From the NCBI GenBank assembly GCA_001567505.1, contig LLEU01000018.1:1-64000 (forward strand): 64,000 nucleotides of DNA, written 5' to 3'. The first letter of the stretch is position 1. Each line of letters starts with the position of its first letter. The notes beneath the pieces were generated by a model, which saw only the letters and a program-made list of their open reading frames with translations, was not told the origin of the DNA and ran no database searches. Positions 18,913 to 27,798 of this stretch are shown piece by piece. The stretch is from Acidobacteria bacterium OLB17 (GTDB lineage: Bacteria > Acidobacteriota > Blastocatellia > Pyrinomonadales > Pyrinomonadaceae). Position numbers and translations under genes: made by a program.

Positions 18913-19598
18913 ACGACCGTGTAAATATACCCTACGGAGCGGACCGTCTTAATACGAACGCTGCCGTCATCTCGATTTCCGAGCTTTTTCCGAAGATTGC
19001 TGATGTGCATATCAAGGCTTCGGTCAAACGGCGACAGCTTCCGGTCGAGCACAGATTCGCTCAGGTCTTCCTTCCGCACGACCTTGCCCGCGTTTCGAAG
19101 CAGCTCAAAGAGAAGCTCGAATTCGACCGAGGTCAAATTGACCTCTTTACCCGCGACCGTCGCAAGCCGCGAACTCGAAGAGATCGAAATATCATCCAGC
19201 TCAACGACCTCGCCAACCTGCTCCGAATTCGTCGGCTCGGACGTCCGACGCAGGATCGCTCGCAGCCTCGCGGCCAGCTCACGCGGGTTAAATGGCTTTG
19301 CAAGATAATCGTCCGCGCCGATCTCGAGGCCGACGATACGCTCCATATCGTCGCCGCGTGCGGTGAGCATTATCACGGGCAGTTTCGATTCCTTCCTAAG
19401 ATTCCGCAGGACCTCAAAACCATCCATCTTCGGAAGCATCACGTCCAGGATCGCCATTTCGTAATCGCCGGAGAGCGCCAACTCAAGGCCTTTCTCGCCG
19501 TCGTTGACGGATTCCGCATTAAACCCCTCGACGCTTAAGTACTCGCTCACCAACTCGCACAGCTCTTCATCATCATCGATAATCAGAACTTTGTTCAT
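18909..19598 (-). CDS. cpxR: CpxR-like OmpR-family response regulator
   Basis: The product has 229 residues. The receiver domain has the acidic pair DDDEE, the phosphorylation site Asp in AILDVMLPKMDG, the Thr in MLTARG and the Lys in DDYLAKPFNPREL. The C-terminal winged helix contains SPFDRSLDMHISNLRKKLG, very close to the recognition region of E. coli CpxR (TPFDRAIDMHISNLRRKL). That similarity fits the perfect GTAAA-N5-GTAAA box about 40 bp upstream. It is co-transcribed with the kinase gene and divergent from the Spy/CpxP-like gene. Confidence 0.88.
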   Translation of the reverse strand: MNKVLIIDDDEELCELVSEYLSVEGFNAESVNDGEKGLELALSGDYEMAILDVMLPKMDGFEVLRNLRKESKLPVIMLTARGDDMERIVGLEIGADDYLAKPFNPRELAARLRAILRRTSEPTNSEQVGEVVELDDISISSSSRLATVAGKEVNLTSVEFELLFELLRNAGKVVRKEDLSESVLDRKLSPFDRSLDMHISNLRKKLGNRDDGSVRIKTVRSVGYIYTVV

Positions 19599-19638
19599 TG
19601 CCTCATTCTACGTCATCTTTCGACGCGTTTGAGCGGGT

Positions 19639-19653
19639 TTTACAATTCTTTAC
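19639..19653 (-). promoter_or_regulatory. CpxR-box-like site between cpxR and the Spy/CpxP gene
   Basis: The minus strand reads GTAAA-GAATT-GTAAA, a perfect match to the CpxR consensus known from E. coli (GTAAA, five bases, GTAAA). It lies 41 bp upstream of the cpxR-like start and about 120 bp upstream of the Spy-like start, so it could control either or both. Confidence 0.65.
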
Positions 19654-19773
19654 GAAATCAGACACAAACTTAAAGGCCAAACGCAGCCGAGATTCGTCTA
19701 ATGATGCATACCCCGAACTTTCCGGGTCGTGAAAGCAGATATTCTTGGACTATTAAATAAGGAGAAAACCCCA

Positions 19774-20274
19774 ATGAAAAAGGTAACTTTGGCAATTTTA
19801 GCAGTGGCGGTCCTGTCGGTCGGCGCGATCATCGGCATCAGCCAGGTGCGCGGCGATAAGGAAGGAAGGCACAATGGCGAAATGCGGCACGGCCTTCGCG
19901 GCCGCGGTATCGGACTGAACCTTCGCGCCCTCGACCTTACCGAAGATCAGAAGGCAAAGGTGAAGGCCATCTTTGACGCGAGCCGCGAAACTATGAAGCC
20001 CTTGATGGCTGAAATGGCGGCAAGCCATAAGAAGCTCGCCGAACTCAACAAGGTCGTCTTTGACGAAGGCGCCACCCGTCAGGCAGCGAACGAGCAGGCG
20101 GCCATTATGGCGAAGATCATCGTTGAGCGTGCTAGGACGAGATCACAGGTGATGGCGATCCTGACCGACGAGCAGAAAGCGAAAGCGGCCGAATTTCGCA
20201 CCATGCGCCGCGAACGCAAAATGATGCGTAAGGCCGAAAAGGCCGATGCAGCAACACCCGCACCGAAACAATAG
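19774..20274 (+). CDS. Spy/CpxP-like periplasmic chaperone
   Basis: The product has 166 residues. It starts at the ATG preceded by AAGGAG and opens with a signal segment (VTLAILAVAVLSVGAIIG). The mature part is all-helical and highly charged, with two LTxxQ motifs (LTEDQ and LTDEQ), the defining feature of the Spy/CpxP/ZraP family. CpxP in E. coli binds CpxA and dampens signalling, while Spy is an ATP-independent chaperone. Its position, divergent from cpxRA with a CpxR-box between, repeats the enterobacterial arrangement. A bidirectional terminator follows. Confidence 0.85.
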   Translation: MKKVTLAILAVAVLSVGAIIGISQVRGDKEGRHNGEMRHGLRGRGIGLNLRALDLTEDQKAKVKAIFDASRETMKPLMAEMAASHKKLAELNKVVFDEGATRQAANEQAAIMAKIIVERARTRSQVMAILTDEQKAKAAEFRTMRRERKMMRKAEKADAATPAPKQ

Positions 20275-20298
20275 TTTCGGCAATATCGGGCCCAAAAA

Positions 20299-20334
20299 AG
20301 GCTGTCGAAGGAATGTTCCTTCGGCAGCCTTTCT
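20299..20334. terminator. Bidirectional terminator between Spy-like gene and nagA
   Basis: A 14-bp near-perfect stem (AGGCTGTCGAAGGA with TCCTTCGGCAGCCT) around a short loop is followed by a T-rich run on the plus strand, and by six T residues on the minus strand. It separates two convergent genes. Confidence 0.85.
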
Positions 20335-20354
20335 CTTGGTCCTCAAGTTTGAGT

Positions 20355-21328
20355 TCAGCTCGCCCCGATCTGCACGCTTCGGATCTCGAGGTCGTCCCCG
20401 AGCTCAACGACATCGCCCTCGTTGAGTTCGCAGCCGATCAGCCGTGCAGGATTTACTGCCGCCATCAACGCGACCTCCTCGGCCGAAAAACCCCAACGCA
20501 GCATATTCTTCACCGCATCGTGCATCGTGATGACTGAACCCGCGATGCTGCCGCGCTCGTTTCGCGTCGTGCCGTTTGCGACCGTGATCCGCTCGCCCCA
20601 AAGCTCGAATACTCCGTCGCCCTCGCCGGCAGGTGCGACCGAGTCGCTGATCAATGAGACATTCTCAACGCCTTTCGCCCGACAGGCGAACGCGACGATC
20701 TTGTCTCGAATGTGCTTTCCGTCGGCAATAATGTCGAAGGTCACGCCCCGTTTTGTCAGGCCCCAGCCAGCGACGCCGATCTCGCGATGATGAATGCCGC
20801 TCATCGCGTTAAAAAAATGCGTAAGGTGGCGGCACCCGCCTCGAACGCGAGTTCGAGCGTCTCGGCATCTGCATGCGTGTGGCCGATCGAGGCGACCCAG
20901 CCGCGTCGGGTGAGCTCCCGGATCAGGTCGATGCCGCCACCGACCTCGGGAGCAAGCGTCATCATCCTTGCACCGGCCTCCGGAACCGGAAGGTCGTCGA
21001 TTTCCCTGCCGGTAAAGCTCTTGAAAAACTGCGGCCGGAGCGCCCCGCACATTTGAGAGTTCGCAAAAACGCCCTCGTAATGAACACCGAGAATGCGGGC
21101 CCGCGGTGCACCGTCCGATGGCCGGGCCTGTGCTTGGTTGACGGCTTCGATGGCGCGTTCGTAGGCGTCCGGATGATCGGGAACGAGCGTCGGAAGCCAA
21201 CCCGCAACACCTTTCGCTGCAAGGAATTCGCTCACACGGACGAGGTCGTCCGCCGATGCTGAATTCACGTCAACGCCCGCGGCCCCGTGATCGTGCAGGT
21301 CGATAAATCCGGGTAAACGAATGCTCAT
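20355..21328 (-). CDS. nagA: N-acetylglucosamine-6-phosphate deacetylase (frameshifted here)
   Basis: NagA converts GlcNAc-6-P to GlcN-6-P plus acetate. The first frame holds the metal site GFIDLHDHG, then ILGVHYEGVFAN and the His in IGHTHADAE. The second frame continues with HLTHFFNAMSG, FDIIADGKHI, the catalytic-Asp segment VSLISDSVAPAG and NPARLIG. The break lies near 20826-20835, where one base (probably a C) is missing. The repaired protein is about 324 residues, shorter than the usual 370-400, because it starts almost at the metal motif and lacks most of the N-terminal beta-sandwich. The frame upstream of the ATG holds no better start. The gene lies next to the MurNAc salvage genes. Confidence 0.85.
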
Positions 21329-21346
21329 TGGTCTAATGATACCGCC

Positions 21347-21397
21347 AAAAGAAAAGCCCGTGGGTCCTTTTCCGGTGAAGAAAAAGGCCCACGGGGC
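21347..21397 (-). terminator. Terminator after the TonB-dependent receptor
   Basis: On the minus strand GCCCCGTGGGCC and a following T-run pair with the A-rich segment and GACCCACGGGC across a short loop, followed by TTTTCTTTT. It lies 24 bases past the receptor stop and just upstream of nagA. Confidence 0.8.
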
Positions 21398-21420
21398 AAA
21401 ACACCGTCACAAACGCTCCC

Positions 21421-24400
21421 TTAGAAAAGGAACTTAATGCCGAACTGCATCGTTCGCGGATCACGGACGCCCGTGATACGGCCGAAGCTCGACGTTGCCG
21501 ATGCACTCGTACCGAACGTCGTGAAGTTCGTCGTGTTCAGTGCGTTGAACATCTCGCCCCTCAACTGAAGCCGCATCGTCTCGGTGAAGTTGAAGTTCTT
21601 CACCAGCGTGAAATCAATGCGGAAAGTTCGAGGACCGTTTATCACACCGCGGCCGGAATTACCGGGAACAGCAGCGGCTCCGGTCGGGGCCGAATTCTGG
21701 AATACCGACGTGTTGAACCACTGATCGAACGTATGCGGCGCACCTTCGTTCGGGTTGCCGTAAAGATACGGACGCCCACCGGCCGGCGACGATGGATTCA
21801 GAAATCCGATACCCGCCGGATCGTACCCCGAATAAGTGGCAGTGAACGGAATACCGGTGTAATATGTAACGATACCCGAGAGCTGCCAGCCGCCAAGCAC
21901 CATGCCCGTAAAGTCATGCCGCTTGTCAAAGAACGGAAGTTCGTAAACATAGCTGCCTGTAAAGACATGGCGACGGTCAAGAGCCGCTCGACCCCATTCC
22001 GCATCAATGTCATAGCTATTCATCGGTGCGGACGAGCGATCGGTCTGGCTGTTCGTCAAGTTCTTTGACCAGGTGTAGGCAATGCTCGCCTGCGAACCGG
22101 CACCAAGCCTTCGAGTACCGGAGATCTGAAGGCTGTGGTAGTTCGAGCTGAACCTCGGCGAGATAATGCCGATGCCCCTCCAGCCGCGGAACGGACGGAT
22201 CTGATCAAGGATCAGCTCTGAGCCGCTAGATCTGAAGGGTATCGGAAGACCCGTTGCCGGATCGGTCCCTTGACACGGAACGGTCGGCGTTGTTGACGCT
22301 CCCGTCGCACACATCCGGGAATATGCCTCACCGGGACGCAGATTGTTGATATCGAGGATGCCGATCAGGTTCGTACCCTTCGAGCCGTAATAGCCGATCG
22401 TCACGACGGTATCATTATCGATCTGCCGCTGATAATCGAGCGACCAGTGCTGCATATACGGCGTCTTGTAATCCGCCTGGATACCGCGGATCAACCCCGG
22501 CGGGCTTGCACTCGCGACGACGGAAGCCGACCCGGGAACAGGATTGCTGATATCGACGCCCGAGACCGTGATCGTTTCCTGGTACGGCGGATTTGCACCG
22601 AGAAGCTGCTCGAACGTGCCGACGAGCGTTTGCTCGTGATAAATACCGTAGCCGGTACGAACCACATTCTTGCCGTCGCCGAACGGATCCCAGGCAATGC
22701 CGATACGAGGTGCAAAGTTCCGCTTCGGCGCCTTTACGATGTACTTGCCGTATGGCGACGACATCGGTGTGCAGTTATACACGGCCGGGCCGGTTTGGAA
22801 ATTCTGCGCATTGACGATGATGCCGTTGCAGTAGTTGCCGGTTCCCGCAACGCGGTTGCCTGCACCCGTTACGAGCGGTGCCTGTGCCGGATTCCAGAGC
22901 TCCGGAACGAAGTTGGTAAGATGCCCATTCTTGTCCCAGGGCGAACCGAAGAACGAATAGCGAACACCATAATAAAGCGTGATGTTGCGGCGGATCTTGA
23001 ATTCATCCTGCGCGTACGCTTCCCAATTTTCCTGCCGAAAATCAGCTTTGAGGTCGAACTTGGACTGCGTAAAGCCGGCATTCGTGCCCAAAAGGAAGTT
23101 CGCGAACGCCTGTTCAATGGCCTGGTTGCCGCTGCAGCTAATGCCCGCTCCGGACGTATCCACGCAGACCGTCCCACGGGTCGGGCTTGCGGCCGTCGTG
23201 TTGCTGAAGGAGCTGAAGACGCCTTGATTCGAACCGCCAAGCGCGTTCTCGACCTTTCGATACTTAGAAAAAGAAGCCCCAAACTTCATCGTGTGGTTCC
23301 CAAGGATCCACGTCGCACTTCCCATGATCTGATGTTTGTCCGAGAAGTTGTCATATGCGCCGAACGCCTGAAGGTTGCTAATTCCCGCGCCCGTAATGTG
23401 AGCAACGCGCTCGTCGCTGTTCGGGAAAGGCATCGGGATGTTGATGTTCGGGCTATTCTCTTTTGCGAGCGTGCCGATCGTGTGGCTAAGGATCGCGCCG
23501 TATGAGTAAGTGTATCGGGCATCGAAGATAAGGTTCGGCTTCGCTACCCAGGTAGTTGCGAACGTGTGCGCACGTCCGGGCGAGTCGGTCCTTGAGGTTG
23601 AAACTCCCGGAATGCCCGAGCCGCCCGAGAAGAGCGAGTTCGGATCGATCGTCGGGATCTTATCGCGTTGATAACGATAGTAAGCCGTCCAATTGTTCGT
23701 GAATGCCGTATCGACCTTCACGATCTCCTGCCGAAAATCGAATACACCGGACGCCGGCGAGAGCAGGCCGTATGTGCCGTTATTCGGCGTAGGAATACCA
23801 TTGAGAATGCTCGAAAGGTACGCTGCCGAAACCGGGTTGATAACTGCCATCGACGAGAGTGGCGTACCGGCCGGCAAGATCTGGTTACACGTTCGGGTCG
23901 AGCCGGAAATGGTTCCACTCAAGCAGATCGGATAGGCAAAAACCCCGTTCCTCATCCCGGCCGTCGGGACGGTCGAGCTCAGGGTCGGAAAACGTCGGTC
24001 CTTTCGCTGCTCTTCAGAGAAGAAGAAATACGTCCGCGGGATCTTCGCGAACATCGACGCACTCGGCTTTACCTCGCCAAAGCGAAGGAAGTAGATCGGG
24101 CCGCCGATCGTAAATCCGTAGTTGTTATAGCGGAACGGCGGGCGGATCGCCTTCCCTTCTGAATCGCGTCCGAGCGGTGCGGTTCGGTTATTCAGGTACG
24201 AGCTCGCATTGAACTTCTCATTCCTCACGAACTCGAAAAGCGAACCGTGAAACTTATCCGTACCGCTGCGGGTAACGACGTTGACCTGGCCGCCGCCGCT
24301 TCTGCCCGATTCGGCAGGATAGAGCGAGCGAAGTACCTTGAACTCGCCGATCGCGTCAACGCTCGGATAGGCCTGGATCGTCAGATTCGAACCGCGGTCT

Positions 24401-25032
24401 GTAATGTCCGCGCCGTCTACCGTAAAAGTGTTCTGACTGCTGCGGGCACCGTTCACCGAGATCTGAACGGTGTTTGCCTGGCCGTCCGGATTCGAGGTGC
24501 CGACGTAAACCTGATCCGAAAGGTTCGATGTTACGCCCGGTGCGAGCGTAACAAGCTGGACGAAGTTTCGATTGTTGATCGATAACTCGCGAACCTGATT
24601 GCCGCTGATCGTCGTACCGGCCGTCGGCGTTGTCGCTTCGATCACAACGCTGTCGGCGTTAACGGTCACGACCTCATCGATCTGCCCGGCGGCGAGCGTG
24701 ACGTCAAGCTGACGGCGTTGGCCGACATCGACCTTGACCGAGCTGTTGACGACCTTCTTGAAGTTCGGCGCCTCTACGGTCACTTTATATACGGCAACCG
24801 GCAGGTTCGGTGCCGAATAGTTGCCCTCACTTGTCGTCGTAACCGTACGCACGACGCGATCGCCTTGGGACGGAAGCGTGATGGTCACGGTCGCATTCGG
24901 AACCGCAGCTCCGTTGCTGTCCGTGACCGAACCGACGATCGATCCCGTGATCTCCTGGGCCACGATCAGCCCGCTCAGGCATAGAATGCCGATCGCGGCC
25001 AATACGCCCGAAATCAATGCTCTCTTAGTCAT
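21421..25032 (-). CDS. Oar-like TonB-dependent outer-membrane receptor
   Basis: The product has 1203 residues with a signal peptide ending near LIVAQE. Residues 28-115 are a carboxypeptidase-regulatory-like (CarboxypepD_reg) beta-sandwich (GSVTDSNGAAVPNATVTI). A plug region follows (QVRELSINNRNFVQLVTLAPGV) and then a long barrel ending in MQFGIKFLF, with a terminal Phe as in barrel proteins. Oar-type receptors are abundant in Acidobacteriota and import large substrates. The ligand is unknown. Its position between namZ and nagA hints at uptake of peptidoglycan fragments, which is inference only. It has its own terminator and a 209-bp leader. Confidence 0.9.
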   Translation of the reverse strand: MTKRALISGVLAAIGILCLSGLIVAQEITGSIVGSVTDSNGAAVPNATVTITLPSQGDRVVRTVTTTSEGNYSAPNLPVAVYKVTVEAPNFKKVVNSSVKVDVGQRRQLDVTLAAGQIDEVVTVNADSVVIEATTPTAGTTISGNQVRELSINNRNFVQLVTLAPGVTSNLSDQVYVGTSNPDGQANTVQISVNGARSSQNTFTVDGADITDRGSNLTIQAYPSVDAIGEFKVLRSLYPAESGRSGGGQVNVVTRSGTDKFHGSLFEFVRNEKFNASSYLNNRTAPLGRDSEGKAIRPPFRYNNYGFTIGGPIYFLRFGEVKPSASMFAKIPRTYFFFSEEQRKDRRFPTLSSTVPTAGMRNGVFAYPICLSGTISGSTRTCNQILPAGTPLSSMAVINPVSAAYLSSILNGIPTPNNGTYGLLSPASGVFDFRQEIVKVDTAFTNNWTAYYRYQRDKIPTIDPNSLFSGGSGIPGVSTSRTDSPGRAHTFATTWVAKPNLIFDARYTYSYGAILSHTIGTLAKENSPNINIPMPFPNSDERVAHITGAGISNLQAFGAYDNFSDKHQIMGSATWILGNHTMKFGASFSKYRKVENALGGSNQGVFSSFSNTTAASPTRGTVCVDTSGAGISCSGNQAIEQAFANFLLGTNAGFTQSKFDLKADFRQENWEAYAQDEFKIRRNITLYYGVRYSFFGSPWDKNGHLTNFVPELWNPAQAPLVTGAGNRVAGTGNYCNGIIVNAQNFQTGPAVYNCTPMSSPYGKYIVKAPKRNFAPRIGIAWDPFGDGKNVVRTGYGIYHEQTLVGTFEQLLGANPPYQETITVSGVDISNPVPGSASVVASASPPGLIRGIQADYKTPYMQHWSLDYQRQIDNDTVVTIGYYGSKGTNLIGILDINNLRPGEAYSRMCATGASTTPTVPCQGTDPATGLPIPFRSSGSELILDQIRPFRGWRGIGIISPRFSSNYHSLQISGTRRLGAGSQASIAYTWSKNLTNSQTDRSSAPMNSYDIDAEWGRAALDRRHVFTGSYVYELPFFDKRHDFTGMVLGGWQLSGIVTYYTGIPFTATYSGYDPAGIGFLNPSSPAGGRPYLYGNPNEGAPHTFDQWFNTSVFQNSAPTGAAAVPGNSGRGVINGPRTFRIDFTLVKNFNFTETMRLQLRGEMFNALNTTNFTTFGTSASATSSFGRITGVRDPRTMQFGIKFLF

Positions 25033-25241
25033 CTTTTTACCCTCAATTTTGTGAAAATGCGATCATCTCAAGAGCACATACCCATAAGCAACAGTTAAGC
25101 CAAACTGGGTTTGCTCAAATTTTCGTTATCGTATCAATCACGATTAAATCCGGATCCTCTCGAACTTCTGAGAGATCCAAACCCTAGACAAATTGCCAAT
25201 GCGAAAATGAGAAACTAAAGAGTTATAACTCTAAAAGCGGC
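25033..25241 (-). promoter_or_regulatory. Leader between the AmiE-NamZ gene and the receptor gene
   Basis: This 209-bp gap is AT-richer than its surroundings. It holds a hairpin at 25152-25178 (GGATC-TCTC stem, one bulged base, 8-nt loop) and a perfect 12-bp palindrome GAGTTATAACTC at 25220-25231, ten bases past the upstream stop codon. The receptor promoter is probably here, but no convincing -35/-10 pair was identified. Confidence 0.4.
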
Positions 25242-27788
25242 TCATTTGTAAAGCAAATAACGCCATCGGCGACGTAAAAATTCGCTCCGGCCGCCTTCGG
25301 CAAGTTTCAATAGATCGTCCGCACTTGCGCCGGATCCAAGTCTCGCAAGTATTTCCGCGTTCACGAGCAACCGTCCGAAACGCTCGATCTGCCAGTCATT
25401 TGGATAGAGCTTACGCAGTGCGGCCGCGATCGAAAGGCCCGTTCTGACGGAATTGAACACTGCTCTATCCGTGATCACAATGTTGATGCCGCCGCATTCG
25501 ACATCCTTGTGCACTGATGCCTTCGGCGTAAAACGCACGGGCACGAATCGAACGCCGTTCAGGCCGAGCGCGTTGAGTTCTGCCGCTAGGACGCGGCCGT
25601 CGATCCACGGAGCACCGACGACCTCGAACGGCGTGTCCGTTCCGCGGCCGACGCTTACGTTCGTCGTCTCAAGAAGCCCGATGCCGGGATAGAGCGTCGC
25701 TTCTGTGAGCGAACGCATATTCGGCGACGGGTTCACCCAAGTCTGGCCGGTCTCATCGAACCACATTCTTCGCGACCAGCCGGACATCTCGACAACACGA
25801 AGGTCGGCTCCGATCTTTCGCTCCTCGTTTATCATCTTTGCGAACTCGCCGATAGTCATTCCATACCGAACGGGCACGGTGTGTGCCGCGATGAAGGAAA
25901 GTTTGTCCGCATCCGCGATCGGGCCTTCGACATTCTCACCATTTATCGGGTCCGGCCGATCGAGCACATAGACAGGTTTGCCCGCCTTTGCGGCTTCTTC
26001 CATCACGTTTCGCAGGGTTGCCGTGTAGGTGTAGAACCGCGTCCCGATATCCTGAATGTCGTAAACGATCGCGTCAAGACCCGCCAACTGCTCCGGTTTT
26101 GGCCGCCTCGTTTCGCCGTAGAGCGAATACACCGGCAGCCCAGTTTTCGGGTCCTTCGCATCTTCGATCTTTTCCTGGTCGAGTTCGCCACGGATGCCGT
26201 GCTCGGGCGAGAAGAGAGCGACAAGCTTCACATTCGGAGCTTCAGCGAGGATGTCGGTCGTCAGTTTGCCGCTCAAGTCGCGTCCCGTGTGGTTCGTCAC
26301 AAGCCCGACCTTCATTCCGTCTAGCAGTTTGAAATTCGTCCTTTCGAGCACGTCGATCCCGTTCATCACCTGGACTTGTTTCGGAAGACTGGCCGAGCTT
26401 TTGGCGCCGTCCGAATGCTCCCGGAAGAGCGGGATCTGCGCGGCGGCCTTCGCGGAATATTCTGCCTCGGCCGCCTTCCATTTTTCGATCGGCGTGTCCG
26501 TAACGGCAGCGGCAGCGATCGTTGCAACCTTTGCCCGCAAAGGTGTGACGTTGCCCTTCCCGTCCGGATGGACGCGATTCGAAAGGAATATCACGAACGT
26601 CTGCGACACTCGGTCGATCCAGATACTGGTGCCCGTAAATCCCGTATGGCCGAACGACCCGAGCGGAAAAAGCTCGCCGCGATTCGACGAGAACTGAGTG
26701 TCGATATCCCACCCGAGGCCGCGCGTATCGCCTCGCTCGGAGACGACGATCGGCTGCGTCATCCTCGAAACTGTCGCAGGCGAGAGAATGCGTCTGCCGT
26801 TGGATCTGCCTCCGTTCAGGAGCATCTGGCAAAAGATCGCAAGGTCATCGGCGGTCGAGAAAAGTCCCGCGTGTCCTGCGACGCCGCCCATCCTGTATGC
26901 CGTCGGGTCGTGAACCGCACCGCGTAGAATTCGGTCGCCAGTCTTTTCGTCGCCTTCGAATTTCGATCCGAGATAATTGTTCTGTCCGCGAATGTTCTCG
27001 GTCGGCGCATACCGTGCGGCCGCCTGCGGCGAAAGATCGAGATCGGTTTGAAAGTCCGTATTCGCCATCCCCAAGGGTTTGAAAATGTTGTCGTGAGCAA
27101 ATACGTTCACGCTCTTGCCCGACACACGCTGAACGATCTCGGCCAGCACGATGAAATTTATATCCGAGTAAACGAATTTCACGCCCGACGGGCCCCGCAG
27201 CTTCTCCTTATAAAGTGCGCCGAGCATTCCCTCTCTGCCGCTCCACTTCACGCCGAGATCGAAATCCGGCGCGTAGCCCGTCGTATGAGTAAGCAGTTCG
27301 CGGATCGTCACGCGTTTTGCCTGCGCGTCCTCGATCTCAGGAATGTACATTCCGATCGTGTCGTTGAGCCGGATCTTCCCGTCCTCGATGAGCTTCAACA
27401 CGGAGGTCGTTGTCGCGACCACCTTCGTCAGGCTCGCAAGGTCGAAGATGGTATCGACCGTCATCTTCTCGACGTTCGGAACGAGCGAGCGGCTGCCGAA
27501 CGCCCTTCGATAGACGACCTTCCCATTATGGCCGATAAGCACGACTGCACCCGGAAGCGCTTTGTCGCCGATCGCCTTATTCACGATCGGTTCGATCTCG
27601 GCGAGCTTCGCTGCATCCATTCCCGCCGCTTGCGGCGATGCGAGCGGCAGGCTTTGCCCGAGCAGTGTTGACGAGGCCGCAAAAAGCAGGCAGCAGATCG
27701 CCAAGCAAAGACTGAGTCCGTGTGCAGCTTGACCCGGATCGCGTTCTCCGCGAATAATCGCCGTGGCTGTCTTCAAAAAATTCGGCAT
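25242..27788 (-). CDS. Fusion of a serine beta-lactamase-family (AmiE-like) domain and a NamZ (DUF1343) exo-muramidase domain
   Basis: The product has 848 residues from the ATG at 27788; a hydrophobic signal follows at 23-45. Residues 50-435 are a beta-lactamase-fold hydrolase with SLTK (119-122), YSD (207-209) and HTG (381-383). Residues 475-848 are DUF1343, with the conserved segments GLVTNHTG, SPEHGIRGE and DIQDIGTRFYTYT. In Bacillus subtilis the adjacent genes amiE (beta-lactamase-family MurNAc-L-Ala amidase) and namZ (exo-beta-N-acetylmuramidase) encode these functions separately. The fusion would strip peptides and cleave terminal MurNAc in the periplasm or outside. The amidase role is inferred from that comparison; an esterase or carboxypeptidase is possible. 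It lies ten bases downstream of a LysR gene. Confidence 0.88.
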   Translation of the reverse strand: MPNFLKTATAIIRGERDPGQAAHGLSLCLAICCLLFAASSTLLGQSLPLASPQAAGMDAAKLAEIEPIVNKAIGDKALPGAVVLIGHNGKVVYRRAFGSRSLVPNVEKMTVDTIFDLASLTKVVATTTSVLKLIEDGKIRLNDTIGMYIPEIEDAQAKRVTIRELLTHTTGYAPDFDLGVKWSGREGMLGALYKEKLRGPSGVKFVYSDINFIVLAEIVQRVSGKSVNVFAHDNIFKPLGMANTDFQTDLDLSPQAAARYAPTENIRGQNNYLGSKFEGDEKTGDRILRGAVHDPTAYRMGGVAGHAGLFSTADDLAIFCQMLLNGGRSNGRRILSPATVSRMTQPIVVSERGDTRGLGWDIDTQFSSNRGELFPLGSFGHTGFTGTSIWIDRVSQTFVIFLSNRVHPDGKGNVTPLRAKVATIAAAAVTDTPIEKWKAAEAEYSAKAAAQIPLFREHSDGAKSSASLPKQVQVMNGIDVLERTNFKLLDGMKVGLVTNHTGRDLSGKLTTDILAEAPNVKLVALFSPEHGIRGELDQEKIEDAKDPKTGLPVYSLYGETRRPKPEQLAGLDAIVYDIQDIGTRFYTYTATLRNVMEEAAKAGKPVYVLDRPDPINGENVEGPIADADKLSFIAAHTVPVRYGMTIGEFAKMINEERKIGADLRVVEMSGWSRRMWFDETGQTWVNPSPNMRSLTEATLYPGIGLLETTNVSVGRGTDTPFEVVGAPWIDGRVLAAELNALGLNGVRFVPVRFTPKASVHKDVECGGINIVITDRAVFNSVRTGLSIAAALRKLYPNDWQIERFGRLLVNAEILARLGSGASADDLLKLAEGGRSEFLRRRWRYLLYK

Positions 27789-27798
27789 CCTGTCGTCG

